Shown piece by piece: positions 52,236 through 64,000 of a stretch of 64,000 nucleotides of DNA. The first letter of the stretch is position 1; the number at the start of each line of letters is the position of its first letter. This DNA comes from Paralithodes platypus. Lineage: Eukaryota; Arthropoda; Malacostraca; Decapoda; Lithodidae. A model generated the notes under the pieces. The model saw nothing but the letters and a program-made list of their open reading frames with translations, did no database searches and was not told the DNA's origin. The DNA lies in assembly GCA_032716605.1 (NCBI GenBank), contig CM064530.1:3810604-3874603 (forward strand), given 5' to 3'. Both the position numbers and the translations under genes were made by a program.

Positions 52236-52904
52236 AGCCCCCTAAGATATACGCTACACCCATGTCCTCATTCGTCTCCACTCTCTGCCACCCCTCATCC
52301 CCTATATACTCTCACACCCACCCTTCCTTTCCACACCCTCTCATACGCCTCACACTCCATCAACACACCCTCTATCCTTGCCTCAACTCTTTCACCCCCA
52401 ACCCCGCATTCTTCACATTCTTTATATAACAGCTAAGCCTTGGCCCAGCTATGAAAACAAATATATACATATATAAAATATAAAATAAAAAATACAAATA
52501 CCTGTACAACTAAAAATCACCGACGTTTAAGAAAATATATCTAGTTCCAAAATATATTATAAGCAATGCATCATATTACAAATAGCTCATCAGAATGCGT
52601 TGTAGAAACGAATCCGAATCTATTACAAGTGTGTCAAATACAACCCAGGGTTTTATTAGTGGCGGGTGAAATCTGTGTAATCCAAGAATAATACCTCCAC
52701 AACCAGGGCTACCACAGATAACAGTCTAGGGTTGGGAAAACCCCAGGTCCACTCTGATAACACCATTCATGTTCCAGCCATTCAATATATGCAATTGTAA
52801 TCTATATTATTAAACTTGCTTGGAAATGTTAATACGTTGCTAGGGACAGTTTGTCTCTGTGCACAATTCTCGTCCTTTTTTTTCTCTCTTTATTTTATTT
52901 TTCT

Positions 52905-53540
52905 ATGTGTGTGAGGGAGGCAAAAGGCAGAACTGCCTGTAGCGAGTGCCTCCGCCAGAGTTGAAAGAGTGACAGGGCCAAAAGCAAGGGACGTTCGAGC
53001 AAAAATGCCTGAACACACGGAGTTTGAAGCAATTTAAGTCATAGGAAGAGGGAAAGACTGATTCTGGGAGAGTTCTAGAGCTCAGCTGTTGAATAGAAGA
53101 AAGTCTGAGAGTAACGTTTCACTCTTGGGTTGGAGAGTTGCACAGAGTAGGGGTGGGATTGTGTTACAAGACGGGTACCACATGCCCTACGTAGAGGAGG
53201 TGGTATACACTGGGAGAGCTCTGAGGAACACTGATTATTATAGTAGCAATAGAATAGTGAGAGAGAGAGATTGCAGATAGTTGGTGAGTGGACGAGAATT
53301 AATGATACGAAAGGCCCTCCTTTCTACTTTGTCTGGGAGTGCGGTGTGAGAGGATCCTCCCCACACATGTGAAAAATATTCAATATAAGGACGCACCGTG
53401 TCCCTGTACAGAGCAAGAAGATGTGCAGGGGTAAAGAACCCCTTGAGGCGGTTGAGCACACCCAGCTTCTGGGAGGCTGCCATAGCAAGACTGATAATAT
53501 GGTCCTTCCAAGTGAAAAAAGAAGAAAAAGAGACACCAAG
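52905..53540 (-). mobile_element. Jockey-like LINE C-terminus and 3' UTR, family J (best copy)
   Basis: Minus strand: FFTWKDHIISLAMAASQKLG, VLNRLKGFFTPAHLLALYRD and EYFSHVWGGSSHTALPDKVE, then frameshifted NSLP-type sequence and the UTR with CCTGTAGCGAGTGCC. EYxSHVWGG is characteristic of Jockey-type RT C-termini. Confidence 0.9.
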
Positions 53541-54074
53541 AATATATATACATATATATACAATATATCCCTTCTCTCTCTCTCTCTCTCTCTGTACATG
53601 TGTGTAAGTACTACTCACTCTCACTCAAATTCTCTGTCTCTCTGTAATCATAACCTTTTCCTTAAACTACCCCCCCCCCCACAGAACGTGATAGGTTCGA
53701 ACCCTTCACAAGTCCACTACACACCACACTCCCACCAACCTTCACTTCACAAGACTTTATTATCGATGTTTATAAGCATAGTAAAGGCCTCCGTAGCCTA
53801 CAGTTACTGACAAATGTTCGTGAACTCATGTCAATAAATAGTATATATATCTTTGTGGTTGATGTATAGAAATTTGTATTCATAAATTGGTTTCCAGAGA
53901 TATACTTCCATAATAATATTCTTATAATAATTATAGATAGGTGAAGTCCAGGAATATTATGAGTGGGCTAGAAACTATGGTATCCAAGTGTGCAGTCGAT
54001 GTTATTAATGCTTGATACGTATAATTTAGAGTGTGTGTGTGTGTGTGTGAGAATATGTATAATATTATATGTAT

Positions 54075-54865
54075 ATGGTGAGTGTGTATGATAGTATATG
54101 AGTCTGGATGAGTGTTTATGCTAGTATATTAGTGTGTGTGGGAGAGTATGAGGTTGTATAATATAATGTGAGTGGGTATGAGTATGTAAGAGTATTTATT
54201 AGTCTGTATAATATCATATGAGTCTGGGTGAGTGTGTATGCTAGTATATGAGCGTGTGTGGGTGAGTATGAGGTTGTATAATATAATGTGAGTGGGTATG
54301 AGTATGTAAGAGTATTTATTAGTCTGTATAATATCATATGAGTCTGGGTGAGTGTGTATGATAGTATATTAGCGTGTGTGGGTGAGTATGAGGTTGTATA
54401 ATATAATGTGAGTGGGTATGAGTATGTAAGAGTATTTATTAGTCTGTATAATATCATATGAGTCTGGGTGAGTGTGTATGATAGTATATTAGTGTGTGTG
54501 GGTGAGTATGAGGTTGTATAATATAATGTGAGTGGGTATGAGTATGTAAGAGTATTTATTAGTCTGTATAATATCACATGAGTCTGGGTGAGTGTGTATG
54601 ATAGTATATTAGTGTGTGTGGGTGAGTATGAGGTTGTATAATATAATGTGAGTGGGTATGAGTATGTAAGAGTATTTATTAGTCTGTATAATATCATATG
54701 AGTCTGGGTGAGTGTGTATGATAGTATATGAGCGTGTGTGGGTGAGTATGAGGTTGTATAATATAATGTGAGTGGGTATGAGTATGTAAGAGTATTTATT
54801 AGTCTGTATAATATCATATGAGTCTGGGTGAGTGTGTATGCTAGTATATCAGCGTGTGTGGGTGT
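54075..54865. repeat. 120-bp tandem repeat, about 6.5 copies
   Basis: AGTATGTAAGAGTATTTATT recurs exactly every 120 bp (54181, 54301, 54421, 54541, 54661, 54781). Forty codons per unit keeps the minus strand open, which gives a spurious 233-codon frame. Confidence 0.97.
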
Positions 54866-55139
54866 GCATCTGTGCGTGAGCGTTTGATTATGTGAGCGTA
54901 AAGTGAAAGACGTGAAAGGTCAAAGGTCAACATCATATTACACAGTAGAGGTCAATAGTGTGTGTGTGTGTTGAGTGATTATGTGAAGTACTGTATGTGT
55001 AAGTATTTAAATGTGTTTGTGTGTGTGTGTGTTGAGGTGTATATATATATATATATACAGTATATATCTGTTGTTGCTTGTCTTCCTTTGTATTTGTATC
55101 TAGACCTCCATCCCTTCCCTTCACTACCTCCCTCCACAA

Positions 55140-55519
55140 CCCACCCACTCCCCTTCACCACAATCTCCCCCCCACCTCCCTCTCCCCCCCCCCCCCCCCT
55201 TCCACCACAAAAACAGCCTCGTCTACCCTCACATACGATTTTATGGCTTCCCTACTTCCCTCCCCTTTCTCTTTCCCCCCTCCTCCTCCCCTCCCCCTTC
55301 TCTCTCTCTCTCTCTCTCTCTTTCTTATTATTGTATTTATACATTGTAATATATGTGATACTGTTCAAATTGAAAGAATACATTATACAATACAATTATC
55401 TCAATACATACCAGTACATATTTAGCTCTCTCTCTCTCATCTCCGTTTTCAGAATAACATTTAAATAATCCTTCACTCTTTTCCCTTCATTTTCCTATCT
55501 TCCTCCTCCACACATCTCC

Positions 55520-55555
<36 letters not shown>

Positions 55556-55560
55556 CATAC
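55140..55560. repeat. Pyrimidine-rich low-complexity stretch
   Basis: Runs of C, CTCC and CT (for example 55288-55322 and 55516-55556). Confidence 0.85.
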
Positions 55561-56280
55561 ACATTACACACATTGTAACTTTTTGAGGCTAAATAGCACT
55601 ACTTGAATAACTTTTTCAGTTTTACCAATGCTGGCAGTAACTTTTTAAGTGTTATCAGTCTGAAATATAATAAATACATATAAGCACCATCAATATTTAC
55701 ACACTGTTAATAAGTAGAGGAATATTTGTATATCTTATAAGAGTTATTATTGGGATATATCTTATATTCAAGTGTTGTTTGAATATCTCTCAGAGTCAAG
55801 CGTTGCATCTGTTAAACTTACACCATGAAGTAGCTTTTGGCTTATCTACTGGGAAAAACAATCATTATGAGCCTTGTTCTATTTGAAAGTTTTGAAAATC
55901 CCACAATTTTACTGAAACTTTGATATTGTTATCGAGATATTTACGTTCAGATGTGTATACAGACTAATACCACACACAACAAAGCTAATCCAATAGATTC
56001 CTCTCTCTCCAACACAACTTTTTCCCTCTCAACACTCTTCGAAAAGTAGATAGGTGTAGTTGTACAGGCTTATCCCTCAATACCTTCACCTGACCTGACC
56101 TGTGTGCTGGTTCTGGATCAAGTCAGTAGCAACCTAGATAAACCCAGTCCTGCCAAGTGTGGCGCAAGGGACTGGAGTTCTCGCAGTGAGACTCCAGTCC
56201 TGACGTTATTTTTGACCTGCAGTGTGCTGGTTTAATAATCCAATAGGGTTGATAGCCTCTGAAGTCCTATTTTAACTAAG
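55561..56280. other. Intergenic sequence, no gene recognised
   Basis: Contains the shared 130-bp block at 55965-56095 and part of a family E MITE from about 56280. A diverged direct repeat (GACTGGAGTTCTCGCAGTGA) recurs near 57070. Confidence 0.45.
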
Positions 56281-56459
56281 TGTGGCAATTTAAGCTGAAT
56301 AAAATCGTTTAATAGTAGCCAGAATATAGTTAAAATTACCTCGTCGGTACAGAAGGTGTTAATGATTATCCACCTATCCTCTCTCTCCTTTACCAGAGAT
56401 TTTAAAGGTCAGACCACCTGGCCTGGATCAGAGGGTCTGTATATCCATGTAACTCTATG

Positions 56460-56795
56460 TAACACTCTCTCTCTCTCCCCGTGGTTTTTGTTCTAGCCCC
56501 TCCTTTTCCTCCCTCTCTGACATATAATGTTTTTGTTGATGCAGCAAGATATTCAAGACCTGCCTCCCAACTTCCAACTCTCTCTCTCTACCCCCCCCCC
56601 CCTCTCTCTACCCCCCTTTCTCTCTCTCTACCCCCGTTTCTCTCTCTCTACCCCCCTTTCTCTCTCTCTCTTTACCCCCCTTTCTCTCTCCCTCTACCCC
56701 CCTTTCTCTCTCTCTACCCCTTCTCTCTCTCTATCTCTCTTTTCTCTACTCTACTCTACTCTCTCTATCTACCACCCTCTCTCTCTCTCTGATGT
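56460..56795. repeat. CT-rich tandem repeat
   Basis: About 20-bp units of CTCTCTACCCCCCTTTCT type followed by CT runs. Confidence 0.9.
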
Positions 56796-57800
56796 AATTA
56801 TGATACTTGTGTACCATTTGTACTTCGCTCAATACAACAATCAAATCGAAATCTCTGTATCTATCTATCTAGTCTTTCCCCCTCTCTCGTTCTCACTCAC
56901 TCTCACTCTCTCTCTCTCATTTATATGCTATCCTTTTGTTTCACTATTCTTAATTTGAGGTTCTGCTAACTCATATTAGATTTCAGTCCTGACCACCTCC
57001 CTTGGATCATAAGGTCTGTGTGGCCAGTATACCTACACACATCGACGTATACAGTATATACGAGTATCTATTCTACAAGGGACTGGGGTTCTCGAAAAGG
57101 GGCTCCAGTCCTGACAGTATTCTTGACTTACAGTGTGTTGGCTTAATAATCCTGAAGGGTTAATAGCCTCCAAAGTTTAACCAACCAACTGTTCTACAAC
57201 TTTCGTACAATCTAAAGAGCCCTTGAGCACTTGGATGACGATATTCAACATTATATTCTGGTTATCAATATACGATTCTGTGTAGTTTTGGAAGGATGTC
57301 TACAGAGATAGGGGTAAACATAATTATATCTCAATTAACCCGGTAATTAACCTTTGAGTGCCTACAATTCGCTATTTCACATTATTATGATGGATATCAG
57401 CTACAATGATCAGATTTTCAGGTAACACATACATATAAAGACAAATTATAATGCATTACAATTAGGCTACAAACCTTTACCAATAACATTAATAACTAAA
57501 AAAACAACGACTGGATTAATCGAGCTAGTATATCTACAATTTAAGAAGAGTCAGCCAGGGGAATAGGTGTGGAATTTTACAGCCCATTTGTTCCAGCCCT
57601 ATTGTTGAGTGACGGTGGTTGGGGGGGTCAGGGCTTTTGGCCTAATAATAATGCACATACTATAGCATATATCCTGTGAGCTAAAAAGAAAATCCTGGTT
57701 AAGCTGCAAAGAATAATCTGAGGGTAGCACAAATGAACAGAGAGAGAGAGAATATTATTATTTACAAGCGTTTTTACGACTGTGACAGCTGTTGTTCCAC

Positions 57801-57803
<3 letters not shown>

Positions 57804-57858
<55 letters not shown>
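57804..57858. repeat. (CT)n microsatellite
   Basis: About 27 uninterrupted CT units. Confidence 0.97.
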
Positions 57859-57861
<3 letters not shown>

Positions 57862-58189
57862 CTTCACTGCTTGCTTTCCACAGATATTCGACTGCTCGCA
57901 CAAATATTTTCTTTCTTAATATTGCAATAGTAATGATGGAAATTAAATGTCTAAACGTGTATGTATTTTGCTTATCCGTTTGCCTGAATGCATGCCATAT
58001 AATATAAGTATGATTGTTTACTTAAATGTATAGTGTATGTATGTACTGTATGAATGTATGTATGTATGTAGGCTATGCATGTATGTAATGTATGTATTGC
58101 TGTGTAAAGTCAGCTATATTAGGACTGTCCAAGACCCTACTTCGCAATAAAACTCTCTTTATCTAAATAATGTATATGTATATTTGTGT

Positions 58190-58572
58190 GTGTTCATATG
58201 TATCTCTTTGTTCATATGTATCTCTGTGTTCATATGTATCTCTTTGTTCATATGTATCTCTTTGTTCATATGTATATATTTATTCATATGTATCTCTTTG
58301 TTCATATGTATCTCTTTGTTCATATGTAGGCCTATCTCTTTGTTCATATGTATCTCTTTGTTCATATGTATCTCTTTGTTCATATGTATCTCTTTGTTCA
58401 TATGTATATCTGTGTTCATATGTATCTCTTTGTTCATATGTATCTCTTTGTTCATATGTATCTCTTTGTTCATATGTATCTCTTTGTTCATATGTATCTC
58501 TGTGTTCATATGTATATCTTTGTTCATATGTATCTCTTTGTTCATATGTATCTCTTTGTTCATATGTATCTC
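58190..58572. repeat. 18-bp tandem repeat, about 21 copies
   Basis: TTCATATGTATCTCTTTG with a few variants (CTGTG, one GGCC insertion). Six codons per unit leaves all frames open on both strands; not coding. Confidence 0.97.
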
Positions 58573-58736
58573 TTTTTACTAATATATATCTACAATATAT
58601 ATCTATATTTGTGTGTCCATAATATGTATGTATGTGTATATATAATTATGTATATGTGTATTCATCTACTGTATATGCAGTGTTGCGTAAGTCGAGATAT
58701 ATTATGACTGTCCATGACCCTATGCTTCTTACTAAG

Positions 58737-58787
<51 letters not shown>

Positions 58788-58859
58788 CTCGCGTGATAAA
58801 GATAATTGTAGTCATGAATATCCATTACTTGGTACATGATCCCTCATCCTCTTTCTTAC

Positions 58860-59240
58860 TTACATAACACCCTTCCTACAACACATACACACACTTTACA
58901 TACACACACACATACATGCACACCCATTCTCACACTACACCACTCTCTCTCACACACACACAAACACACATGAACGCACACATACTCATACGCACACATA
59001 CACTTACTTCCACCTCTCCTCAACACACACACACACACACACACATACAACACATATTCTCTCCATCAGTTATTTCTTCTACATATGTTCTTTTTCTCTT
59101 CCTTTCCTTCTTCTCTTCTCCTTCTCGTCTCTTCCTCCTTTGCTTACTTGTCTTCTTCTTTTCCTCATTCTCTTCCCCTCTTTCTTCTTCTCCTCCTCCT
59201 CCTCCTACTCCTGTCCTCCTTCCCATCTTCTTCTTCTTCT
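58860..59240. repeat. CA-rich then TTC/CTCC-rich low-complexity tract
   Basis: CACACA-rich to 59050, then polypyrimidine TTCTTCTCC-type sequence. Confidence 0.9.
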
Positions 59241-59779
59241 TGCCATCGAAACAAGTGGATAATATTGGTTCCGGATGCGATGGTAGTTGTGGTAGTTAAG
59301 GTGGTGGTTAAGGTACTTGAGGTGAGGTGGAGTAGCACCTGTTTGTATGTTGTTATAGTAGTGGCTTTGGTGAAAATACTAGTGGTGGTAGTTGCTGTAG
59401 TTGTGGTGATGGTAATTTAAGGTACTTGAGGTGGGGTGTTGTAGTAGTTGTTTGTTGTGGTAGTTGTGGTGGTTATGGTGGTTATAGTAGGCTAGTAGTG
59501 TTGGTATAGTCTATTGTTTTCCAGCAGATGGTAAATTGAATCCTTTATTCTTATTTTCTTGATTCTTTCTGGAAAAATATGATACTGCTATGTCCGTGTG
59601 GCATATTATTGCCAAGTTTTCATAATTAGTAGCATATTTCGCTACAAAATCATAGTAATAGCGTAGTAATCACGATGGAGAGATAGCAATTTACGATCAG
59701 CTGGAAAAAAACGGAGTAATATAGTAGTGGTGGTGATGGTGGCAGTTGTGTGGTAAATGTTCTATGTGTAATAATTAGA

Positions 59780-60170
59780 CAAAAGGCAGCGATGCCTGTA
59801 ACGAGTGAAACCCCCTCAAAAAAAATAAAATAAAAACAAAATAAAAAAATAAAAATAAACTAATATAAATTAATTATTGAAAACAAAAAAAGTGACAGCC
59901 AAATTCAAGGAACAACAGTATGTCTGAACTATGGTTTGGACACATGGAGCTTGATGCAGTTTAAGTCGTAGGATGAGGGAAAGATTGATTGAGGGAGACT
60001 GTTCCAGAATTAACTTGTTTGAGTGGAAGAAAGACTGCGAAAGTCGGGACACTCTTGGGTTAGAGAGTTGGACAGAAATGGGGTGGGAATGTGTTGAAAG
60101 GCGGGTGCCACCTACTCTCAGTAACGGAGGAGGAATGCACTGATAAGGCTTTGAAGAACACTGATTATAT
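59780..60170 (-). mobile_element. Jockey-like LINE 3' end, family J
   Basis: GATGCCTGTAACGAGTG, AAGATTGATTGAGGGAGACT and ACTCTTGGGTTAGAGAGTTG mirror 52915-53150. An A-rich insertion (59820-59890) separates UTR and coding parts. Confidence 0.75.
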
Positions 60171-60394
60171 AGTGGTAGAAAAGAGAGAGAGAGTATGTGA
60201 GTGTGAGGAAGAGTGACAGAGAGAGAGTGGCAGAGAGAGAGAGTGGCAGAGAGAAAGTGAGTGAGAGTGCATGTGTGTATTGAGAAGAGTGTGTGTGTGT
60301 GTGTGTGTGAGTGAAAGAGACAATAGGTGGAGGAAGGAGCATTTAATAGTTAGACTGACAGACAAATGGTTCACTAGTTGACTGACAGCTGTCT

Positions 60395-61140
60395 AGCTTG
60401 GTCTCTCTCTTTCTCTCTCTCTCTCTTACTTTCACTCTCTCTCTCTTACTTTCACTCTCTCTATCTCTTTCATTATGTCTCTCTCTCCCTCTTTCGTTAT
60501 GTCTCTTTTACTCTTTCTCTCACACACACTTTCTCCCTCTCGAAATGTCTCTCTCCCCCTCTCTCTTTTCTTTCTTTCGTTATCTCTCTCTCTACTTATC
60601 TTCCTTTATTATTTTTGTGTCGTTCTCTCTCACTCTCTCTCTCTCTCTCTCTCTCTGTCCTTGCAATCGTTGTTATTGTTGCTGTTGTTGTGTTGTTCGA
60701 CCTGTGTCACTGGGACTATAAAGATGGAGTCACATGAACGTCTAGCTGTAAATATCCTCCGGCAGCTTCCAAATTATTATAATTTCACAATAATTCTCCC
60801 GTCTTACTTTCCTCCCTCCTTTCTTCCTTACTTCCTCCTGTCCTTCTTCCCTCCTTCCTGTCATCTTTCTTTTCCTCCTTCCTTCCTATATTTCCTTCTT
60901 CCTTACTTCCTCCATTCCTCCCTTTTTCCTTCCTTTCCATCTTCCCTTTTCCTCTACTTTCCTTTCCTCCTCCTCTTTCTTTCCCTCAGTCCTTCCTATC
61001 TTTCCTTTTAGTCCTTCCTCCTCCTTTCCTTCCTTCCTTCTTCCCTCCTCCTCCTTCTTCCTCCCTTCTTGTCCTCCCTTCCATCTTCCCTCCTCTTCTC
61101 CTTCTTCTCGTCGTGTGTCTTCCTCTATTCTCGTCCATTC
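60395..61140. repeat. Long polypyrimidine region
   Basis: CT-rich to 60660, a short mixed stretch, then TTCC/CTCC-rich from 60790 to 61130. Nearly all pyrimidine on the plus strand. Confidence 0.92.
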
Positions 61141-61185
61141 ATCACATCAAATTAGCGGTAATAGCCTGAAATGACGGCCCAGGTG

Positions 61186-61189
<4 letters not shown>

Positions 61190-61243
<54 letters not shown>

Positions 61244-61260
61244 GGGGGTGGGGGGGGGGG
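61190..61260. repeat. (GA)n followed by G-run
   Basis: About 20 GA units, then a G-rich run to 61261. Confidence 0.95.
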
Positions 61261-61478
61261 CAGGTGGATAATGCATGGGTGGTGAAAAGGGTAAATTAGA
61301 ATAGTTTGAAACCTACAATTCCTTGGGGTTTTCCTAAGCTGCATAACATCATCTAATAACGGCCAGGATAAAATGAAAAGGCCGTCAACGGTACTGCAAG
61401 GGTTAATGTGCGAGTGGATGGTGTGGAAAGGTGGGTAGAGGGCCACATTGACAATTATTGGGATGGGGTAAGGATAGA

Positions 61479-63740
61479 CTACAAGGGGTGCGCGAACAGT
61501 GAACCCACTACAAGGGGTGCGCGAACAGTGAACCCACTACAAGGGGTGCGCGAACAGTGAACCCACTACAAGGGGTGCGCGAACAGTGAACCCACTACAA
61601 GGGGTGCGTGAACAGTGAACCCACTACAAGGGGTGCGCGAACAGTGAACCCACTACAAGGGGTGCGCGAACAGTGAACCCACTACAATGGGTGCGCGAAC
61701 AGTGAACCCACTACAAGGGGTGCGCGAACAGTGAACCCACTACAAGGGGTGCGCGAACAGTGAACCCACTACAAGGGGTGCGCGAACAGTGAACCCACTA
61801 CAAGGGGTGCGCGAACAATGAACCCACTACAAGGGGTGCGCGAACAGTGAACCCACTACAAGGGGTGCGCGAACAGTGAACCCACTACAAGGGGTGCGTG
61901 AACAGTGAACCCACTACAAGGGGTGCGCGAACAGTGAACCCACTACAAGGGGTGCGTAAACAGTGAACCCACTACAAGGGGTGCACGAACAGTGAACCCA
62001 CTACAAGGGGTGCGTGAACAGTGAACCCACTACAAGGGGTGCGCGAACAGTGAACCCACTACAAGGGGTGCGCGAATAGTGAACCCACTACAAGGGGTGC
62101 GTGAACAGTGAACCCACTACAAGGGGTGCACGAACAGTGAACCCACTACAAGGGGTGCACGAACAGTGAACCCACTACAAGGGGTGCGTGAACAGTGAAC
62201 CCACTACAAGGGGTGCGCGAACAGTGAACCCACTACAAGGGGTGCGCGAACAGTGAACCCACTACAAGGGGTGCGTGAACAGTGAACCCACTACAAGGGT
62301 GCGCGAACAGTGAACCCACTACAAGGGGTGCGCGAACAGTGAACCCACTACAAGGGGTGCGTGAACAGTGAACCCACTACAAGGGGTGCGCGAACAGTGA
62401 TCCCACTACAAGGGGTGCGCGAACAGTGAACCCACTACAAGGGGTGCGTGAACAGTGAACCCACTACAAGGGGTGCACGAACAGTGAACCCACTACAAGG
62501 GGTGCACGAACAGTGAGCCCACTACAAGGGGTGCACGAACAGTGAACCCACTACAAGGGGTGCACGAACAGTGAACCCACTACAAGGGGTGCGCGAACAG
62601 TGAACCCACTACAAGGGGTGCACGAACAGTGAACCCACTACAAGGGGTGCACGAACAGTGAACCCACTACAAGGGGTGCGCGAACAGTGAACCCACTACA
62701 AGGGGTGCGTGAACAGTGAACCCACTACAAGGGGTGCATGAACAGTGAACCCACTACAAGGGGTGCACGAATAGTGAACCCACTACAAGGGGTGCGCGAA
62801 CAGTGAACCCACTACAAGGGGTGCGCAAACAGTGAACCCACTACAAGGGGTGCGCGAACAGTGAACCCACTACAAGGGGTGCGTGAACAGTGAACCCACT
62901 ACAAGGGGTGCACGAACAGTGAACCGACTACAAGGGGTGCGCGAACAGTGAACCCACTACAAGGGGTGCGCGAACAGTGAACCCACTACAAGGGGTGCGC
63001 GAACAGTGAACCCACTACAAGGGGTGCGCGAACAGTGAACCCACTACAAGGGGTGCACGAACAGTGAACCCACTACAAGGGGTGCACGAACAGTGAACCC
63101 ACTACAAGGGGTGCGCGAACAGTGAACCCACTACAAGGGGTGCGTGAACAGTGAACCCACTACAAGGGGTGCGTGAACAGTGAACCCACTACAAGGGGTG
63201 CACGAACAGTGAACCCACTACAAGGGGTGCGCGAACAGTGAACCCACTACAAGGGGTGCGCAAACAGTGAACCCTCTACAAGGGGTGCGCGAACAGTGAA
63301 CCCACTACAAGGGGTGCGTGAACAGTGAACCCACTACAAGGGGTGCACGAACAGTGAACCGACTACAAGGGGTGCGCGAACAGTGAACCCACTACAAGGG
63401 GTGCGCGAACAGTGAACCCACTACAAGGGGTGCGCGAACAGTGAACCCACTACAAGGGGTGCGTGAACAGTGAACCCACTACAAGGGGTGCGCGAACAGT
63501 GAACCCACTACAAGGGGTGCACAAACAGTGAACCCACTACAAGGGGTGCGTGAACAGTGAACCCACTACAAGGGGTGCGCGAACAGTGAACCCACTACAA
63601 GGGGTGCGCGAACAGTGAACCCACTACAAGGGGTGCGCGAACAGTGAACCCACTACAAGGGGTGCGCGAATAGTGAACCCACTATAAGGGGTGCGCGAAC
63701 AGTGAACCCACTACAAGGGGTGCACGAACAGTGAACCCAC
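61479..63740. repeat. 29-bp satellite array, about 78 copies
   Basis: Unit CTACAAGGGGTGCGCGAACA plus GTGAACCCA, 29 bp, with essentially no spacing variation (one unit lacks a G near 62299). Variants concentrate at the two CpGs of GCGCG (GCGTG, GCACG, GCATG, GCGCA). A 15-unit block is duplicated: the rare variants GCGCAAAC (62823, 63258) and GAACCGAC (62921, 63356) both recur 435 bp apart. Confidence 0.98.
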
Positions 63741-63748
63741 TCACTCCA

Positions 63749-63773
63749 GGTATATTTGGTCCAAATATACCTG
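63749..63773. repeat. 25-bp perfect palindrome at the satellite edge
   Basis: AGGTATATTTGG and CCAAATATACCT around one T, starting nine bases after the last satellite unit. Confidence 0.9.
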
Positions 63774-64000
63774 CAGAAAGTGGGTTCCAATCCTGGCCAG
63801 GATACCTCTCTCTCAAAGCTGTAATAAAGAAAGGCAAAACTGAAATACGAATGAGATCTGAGAGACATGTTAGTGGAATGTGTGTGGGTGGAGAGAGAGA
63901 AGGGGTAGGGGGGGGGGGGAGGGCACATTCACATATATAAACAATAAGGGGGCACACCTCCCCCCTCGCTCCCTTAATGGCCAATATCCTGCCATGGTGG
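63774..64000. other. Window end, no gene recognised
   Basis: Short GA and G runs near 63890-63922; nothing else identified. Confidence 0.4.

Noticed and set aside
51623..52429. 268-codon plus-strand frame and 157-codon minus-strand frame
   Set aside because: Spans a LINE 3' UTR and a 69-bp tandem repeat whose length keeps both strands open.
54116..54817. 233-codon minus-strand frame
   Set aside because: Six identical 40-residue repeats from the 120-bp tandem array; no stop-free function implied.
58159..58622. Frames of 120-150 codons on both strands
   Set aside because: 18-bp repeat translated as hexapeptide repeats.
61479..63740. CRISPR-like regular repeats
   Set aside because: Units are contiguous with no spacers, in a eukaryotic context; this is a satellite.

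Overview
This is a repeat-rich eukaryotic (animal) window. Its main gene lies on the minus strand and is broken into many short exons with GT-AG introns. The gene is the arthropod/vertebrate neuropathy target esterase family (Swiss cheese, PNPLA6/7). Dense microsatellites, tRNA-derived SINEs, Jockey/CR1-like and RTE-like LINE fragments, TTAA-flanked MITEs and Penelope-like hammerhead motifs fit an arthropod. I favour a decapod crustacean, but this is an inference from repeat style, not proof.

Gene layout. I could join 17 exons by reading frame, splice consensus and family knowledge. They run from an ATG at 36537 (N-terminal membrane segment) down to 10019 (catalytic Asp of the patatin domain). 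Together they encode about 1,009 residues: a membrane anchor, an R/K-rich segment, three cyclic-nucleotide-binding-like domains and most of the phospholipase domain (GGGGARG oxyanion loop, GVSIG nucleophile elbow, DGG). The C-terminal exons must lie to the left of base 1. Exon phases agree at every junction.

The most striking result is a second, divergent copy of exon 17 at 1969-2085. It is also exactly 117 nt, has the same phases and its own splice sites, and keeps about 24 of 39 residues. It changes the catalytic-Asp motif from DGG to DGC and LSGYMPP to IATVLPP. No other coding exon was seen between the two copies. They look like a mutually exclusive exon pair inside the lipase active site. 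A second, decayed exon-duplication relic (3' half of exon 12) sits at 22541-22621. The 3' edge of exon 4, with its splice donor, has been amplified into an intronic minisatellite.

Region by region. 1-2000: retroelement ORF remnant, TAG microsatellites, a TTAA MITE and a 75-bp minisatellite. 2-10 kb: (alternative) intron made of LINE and MITE debris. 10-36.5 kb: the gene, with introns full of nested elements, including two or more piggyBac-style TTAA insertions and a perfect 137-bp palindrome carrying a hammerhead-like core. 36.6-64 kb: upstream or intergenic sequence with no convincing cellular gene. It holds tandem repeats (68, 34, 69, 120 and 18 bp units), LINE fragments, polypyrimidine tracts and, at 61479-63740, a 29-bp satellite of about 78 units with a 15-unit higher-order duplication.
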